A stretch of 64,000 nucleotides of DNA from assembly GCA_016841245.1 (NCBI GenBank), contig JAENZN010000002.1:72843-136842 (forward strand), read 5' to 3'. Every line of letters begins with the position of its first letter. The stretch's first letter is position 1. A model generated the notes under the pieces. The model searched no databases and was not told where the DNA came from. It worked only from the letters and a program-made list of their open reading frames with translations. Source of the stretch: Syntrophomonas sp. (GTDB lineage: Bacteria; Bacillota; Syntrophomonadia; Syntrophomonadales; Syntrophomonadaceae). The position numbers and the translations under genes are program-made. Below, piece after piece: positions 61,216-64,000 of this stretch.

Positions 61216-62436
61216 TTGAGTGAAAAGTTGACGTCAAAACAACTTTTAGGGCAGTTAACCGCCAAGCATTATAACGATGCTATAGTCGGCAAACAGAATG
61301 GCGAATTGGTGGCCTGGTCGACATCTATTGCGCCCCAGGAATTTTGTGAAACTATGGGTATACATGTTATATACCCCGAAAACCATGCTGCTGCGATTGG
61401 TGCCAAAGGTGGAGCTATTCCCATCCTGGAGCATTCTGAAGCAAACGGATATTCGATCGACCTCTGTTCCTATGCCAGAATCAACCTGGGGTATATGGAG
61501 CTCCAGGACTGCTGTTTTGAAAATGTTCCCCTCCCTGATCTGATCATATGCTGCAATAACATATGTAATACTTTGATCAAATGGTATGAGAATATCGCCA
61601 AAGAATTGAATATCCCGATGATAATGATTGATGTACCCTATAACACTGAATATGAAGTTACCCAGCCGAGGGTCAACTATATCAAGGGACAGTTTAAAGA
61701 AGCCATCCGGCAGTTAGAAGAAATATGCGGACGTCCATTTGACTATGATCGCTTTGATGAAATCATGAAAAACTCCAGCCGGGCGGCAAAATCATGGAAA
61801 AGGGCTATGGATTATGCTGCATATGTACCATCTCCTTTAAATGGTTTTAATATTTTCAATTATATGGCACTGATAGTATGTATGAGAGGTAAAGAAGAAT
61901 CTATTCAATTGTTCGACCTGATTGCAGAAGAACTGGAGGAACTGGCCAGGAATGGTGAAAGCCAGTTCCCGGGTGGGGAACAATACCGGATCATGTGGGA
62001 AGGTATTGCCTGCTGGCCTTACCTGGGACACAATTTCAAGACTCTGAAGAAATATGGAGTAAATATGGTTGGTTCAACCTATCCCGGTGCATGGACCCTG
62101 CTTTACGAAGCAGGAGATCTAAATGGTATGGCCAGAGCCTATGCCGGAGTGATGAACAACACCAACCTGGCCCGCCAGGTAGAACTGAGAACAAGTATTA
62201 TCAAAGATTTTAAGTGCGATGGAGCGATATACCATATGAACCGCAGCTGCAAATTGATGGATTTTATGCAGTATCAGCTGCAGAGAGAAGTGGCTGACAG
62301 AACTGGTGTACCATATGTAGTATTTGATGGTGACCAGACCGACCCGCGTAACTTTGCTCAAGCCCAGTTCGAAACTAGGGTACAGGCACTTGTTGAAATG
62401 ATGGAAAGAAACAAAATAAATAAAAAATCGATGTAG
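61216..62436 (+). CDS. 2-hydroxyacyl-CoA dehydratase, first subunit (HgdA-like)
   Basis: 406 residues, TTG start with AGAGGTG upstream. The HgdB/FldB-type domain includes IHVIYPENHAAAIGAKGG, LCSYARINLGYM (cluster Cys), PDLIICCNNICNTLIKWYENIA, IPMIMIDVPYN and, near the end, DGAIYHMNRSCKLMDFMQ with PYVVFDGDQTDPRNFA. With the second subunit it holds 4Fe-4S clusters and removes water from an (R)-2-hydroxyacyl-CoA by a ketyl radical route. The acyl group (for example 2-hydroxyglutaryl, lactoyl or aryllactoyl) cannot be fixed from sequence. Confidence 0.93.
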   Translation: MSEKLTSKQLLGQLTAKHYNDAIVGKQNGELVAWSTSIAPQEFCETMGIHVIYPENHAAAIGAKGGAIPILEHSEANGYSIDLCSYARINLGYMELQDCCFENVPLPDLIICCNNICNTLIKWYENIAKELNIPMIMIDVPYNTEYEVTQPRVNYIKGQFKEAIRQLEEICGRPFDYDRFDEIMKNSSRAAKSWKRAMDYAAYVPSPLNGFNIFNYMALIVCMRGKEESIQLFDLIAEELEELARNGESQFPGGEQYRIMWEGIACWPYLGHNFKTLKKYGVNMVGSTYPGAWTLLYEAGDLNGMARAYAGVMNNTNLARQVELRTSIIKDFKCDGAIYHMNRSCKLMDFMQYQLQREVADRTGVPYVVFDGDQTDPRNFAQAQFETRVQALVEMMERNKINKKSM

Positions 62437-62448
62437 GGGGTGAAATCA

Positions 62449-63585
62449 ATGGAAAAAATCAATGCAATAATCGCTGAAATGAACACTGTTGTAAGCAGTC
62501 CTAAGAAAGCTGTCTCAGCATTCAAAGAAGAAACCGGGAAAGAGGCAGTCGGATGTCTTCCGGTATACTGCCCGGAAGAAATCGTTCATGCTGCAGGAAT
62601 ACTGCCGGTAGGAATGTGGGGAGGACAGACTGCTCTTTCTAAATCGCATACCTATTTCCCGGCGTTTGCATGTTCCATACTGCAATCAGCCATGGAATTT
62701 GCTCTTAATGGGGTTTATGACAACCTGGCAGCGGTAATTATTCCGGCCCCCTGTGATACCTTGAAATCCTTTGGTCAGGACTGGATAAGTGCCGCTCCGC
62801 AAGTGAGGAGTATACCTATAGTTTATCCACAGATGAGCAGGATAGAAGAAGGAGTTGAATACCTGAAATCCGAGTTTGAGATAGTGAAAAAAGCTATGGA
62901 AGAAATAAGCGGGGAAACGATTACAGATGAGGCCCTGAATAATAGTATCGCAGTATACAATGAATACCGTAAAACCATGCGGGAGTTTGTAAAAGCAGCA
63001 GCAGAACATCTGGAAATAATCACACCTGCTATCAGGCATCTGCTTATCAAAGCCGCATTCTTTATGGAAAAAGGCAAACATACCTCTATGATGAAAGAGC
63101 TCATTTCGGAATTGAAAGCACAGCCGAAAGTTGAATACAAAGGGAAAAAGGTTGTTCTAACCGGTATAATGGCTGAACCTGATAGTTTATTGGATCTATT
63201 CGCCCAGAATAATATGGCGGTAGTGGCCGATGACCTGGCACACGAATCCCGGCTGTTCAGGACCGATGTTCCTGACGGTGAAGATGGCTTAGAACGTCTG
63301 GCCAGACAATGGCCGTTAATGGAAGGTTGTTCACTGATATATGATCCCCAGAAGAAACGAGGTCAGATGCTCATAGATATAGTCAGGGAAAACAGGGCAG
63401 ATGGAGTTGTACTTTGTATGATGAAATTCTGTGACCCTGAGGAATTCGATTATCCAATATTCCGGAAGGAACTGGAAGCAGCTGGTATACCTCTGCTGTA
63501 TCTGGAAATAGATCAGCAGATGCCATCGGCGGAACAGGCAAGAACCAGAATCCAGAGCTTTGCCGAAATGTTAGATAGCATGTAA
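62449..63585 (+). CDS. 2-hydroxyacyl-CoA dehydratase, second subunit (HgdB-like)
   Basis: About 378 residues. AGGGGGTGA serves the ATG at 62449; the GTG at 62440 lies inside that site. It shows VGCLPVYCPEEIVHAAGILPVGMWG, FACSILQSAMEFAL, VIIPAPCDTLKSFGQDW and, near the end, DGVVLCMMKFCDPEEFDYPIF with PLLYLEIDQQMPS, the cysteine-bearing segments that hold its 4Fe-4S cluster. It is 12 nt from the first subunit and acts with it. Confidence 0.93.
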   Translation: MEKINAIIAEMNTVVSSPKKAVSAFKEETGKEAVGCLPVYCPEEIVHAAGILPVGMWGGQTALSKSHTYFPAFACSILQSAMEFALNGVYDNLAAVIIPAPCDTLKSFGQDWISAAPQVRSIPIVYPQMSRIEEGVEYLKSEFEIVKKAMEEISGETITDEALNNSIAVYNEYRKTMREFVKAAAEHLEIITPAIRHLLIKAAFFMEKGKHTSMMKELISELKAQPKVEYKGKKVVLTGIMAEPDSLLDLFAQNNMAVVADDLAHESRLFRTDVPDGEDGLERLARQWPLMEGCSLIYDPQKKRGQMLIDIVRENRADGVVLCMMKFCDPEEFDYPIFRKELEAAGIPLLYLEIDQQMPSAEQARTRIQSFAEMLDSM

Positions 63586-63841
63586 ATAAAGGTATTTGAA
63601 GCCTGCAGTTAGATTGTGATACTTGCATATAGTTACTTATGTCTTCCTGGAAAATGACTTCAGCGGAAGGTCTATATACGGGAAGAAGACAGCTAAGGAG
63701 GAGGGTACAATTTATTTGCTGGAATAAAAAGGAAAATTGCATTTCCTTTAACCACGGGGAATATTTTAACATTTGCATCAAAATTTTAATGTGAACCTAA
63801 TATGGCTTAGAGAGCAGCCATATTGCACGAGGAGGTAAAAT

Positions 63842-64000
63842 ATGATGAGTAAAAGCTTTTTAGATGAGTATAAGAGTAAACTTATGAGCGCTGACCAAGC
63901 AGTTAAACTGGTTAAATCAGGTGATTATGTTGATTATGGTCAGTTTGCCGCTATGACTTTGGACCTGGATGCTGCACTGGCCAAGCGAAAAGATGAATTA
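63842..64000 (+). CDS. Acyl-CoA:carboxylate CoA-transferase (N-terminal part)
   Basis: The window ends after 53 codons. The segment [29 protein letters not shown] and [14 protein letters not shown] is the N-terminus of the acetyl-CoA hydrolase/transferase family (Cat1 and butyryl-CoA:acetate transferase type). ATG at 63842, with a second ATG at 63845, follows GAGGAGGT. In dehydratase loci such an enzyme charges the 2-hydroxy acid with CoA; that fits here. Confidence 0.88.
   Translation, partial: MMSKSFLDEYKSKLMSADQAVKLVKSGDYVDYGQFAAMTLDLDAALAKRKDEL

Overview
The window looks like a chromosome segment of a strictly anaerobic, Gram-positive-type (Firmicutes) bacterium. The closest fit I can suggest is a fatty-acid- or amino-acid-oxidising Clostridia member of the Syntrophomonadaceae kind. 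The reasons are strong AGGAGG ribosome binding sites, a cdaA-cdaR-glmM c-di-AMP operon, SpoIID and SLH proteins, a FixABCX electron-transfer set next to an acyl-CoA dehydrogenase, and a radical-type 2-hydroxyacyl-CoA dehydratase cluster. The genus is inference; no rRNA or tRNA gene was seen.

Layout. 1-4.9 kb: acyl-CoA dehydrogenase with fixC, fixX, etfB and etfA. 5-10.8 kb: small housekeeping genes (AAA ATPase, CPBP protease, HAD, ComFB, rnhA, cysteine-cluster protein). 10.9-15.8 kb: branched-chain amino-acid ABC transporter livK-H-M-G without livF, then an EamA exporter. 15.8-18.8 kb: SpoIID-like lipoprotein, trmL, a 2[4Fe-4S] ferredoxin and thiamine pyrophosphokinase. 18.8-25.9 kb: cdaA, cdaR, a COG2509 flavoprotein, glmM, a glmS ribozyme and glmS, a c-di-AMP and cell-wall precursor locus. 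26.2-33.1 kb: an Ugp-like ABC importer with a phosphodiesterase, a HAD phosphatase and an RpiR regulator. 33.3-34.8 kb: an unusual IMP dehydrogenase resembling the Tritrichomonas type. 34.9-36.8 kb: c-di-GMP-I riboswitch and S41 protease. 37.9-52.2 kb: an XRE regulator fused to Ig-like domains, then a 1.4-kb leader with three tandem structured RNA modules, each followed by a terminator, then a 3905-residue S-layer-anchored protein. 52.2-56.9 kb: an ECF transporter with two extracytoplasmic accessory proteins. 57.3-64 kb: MaoC-like hydratase, 2-hydroxyacyl-CoA dehydratase activator and two subunits, a YkvI permease and the start of a CoA-transferase, with three sigma-54 promoters.

The most interesting signals are noncoding. 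They are (i) the triple RNA-terminator leader of the giant surface protein; (ii) a glmS ribozyme whose predicted cleavage site falls inside the glmM stop codon; (iii) a family of composite palindromes of about 200-230 bp with a conserved core hairpin (three cores in the window); (iv) a coherent sigma-54 promoter set over the dehydratase cluster. On the protein side, the cytoplasmic XRE regulator carries domains that look like the Ig-like domains of the surface protein it faces.
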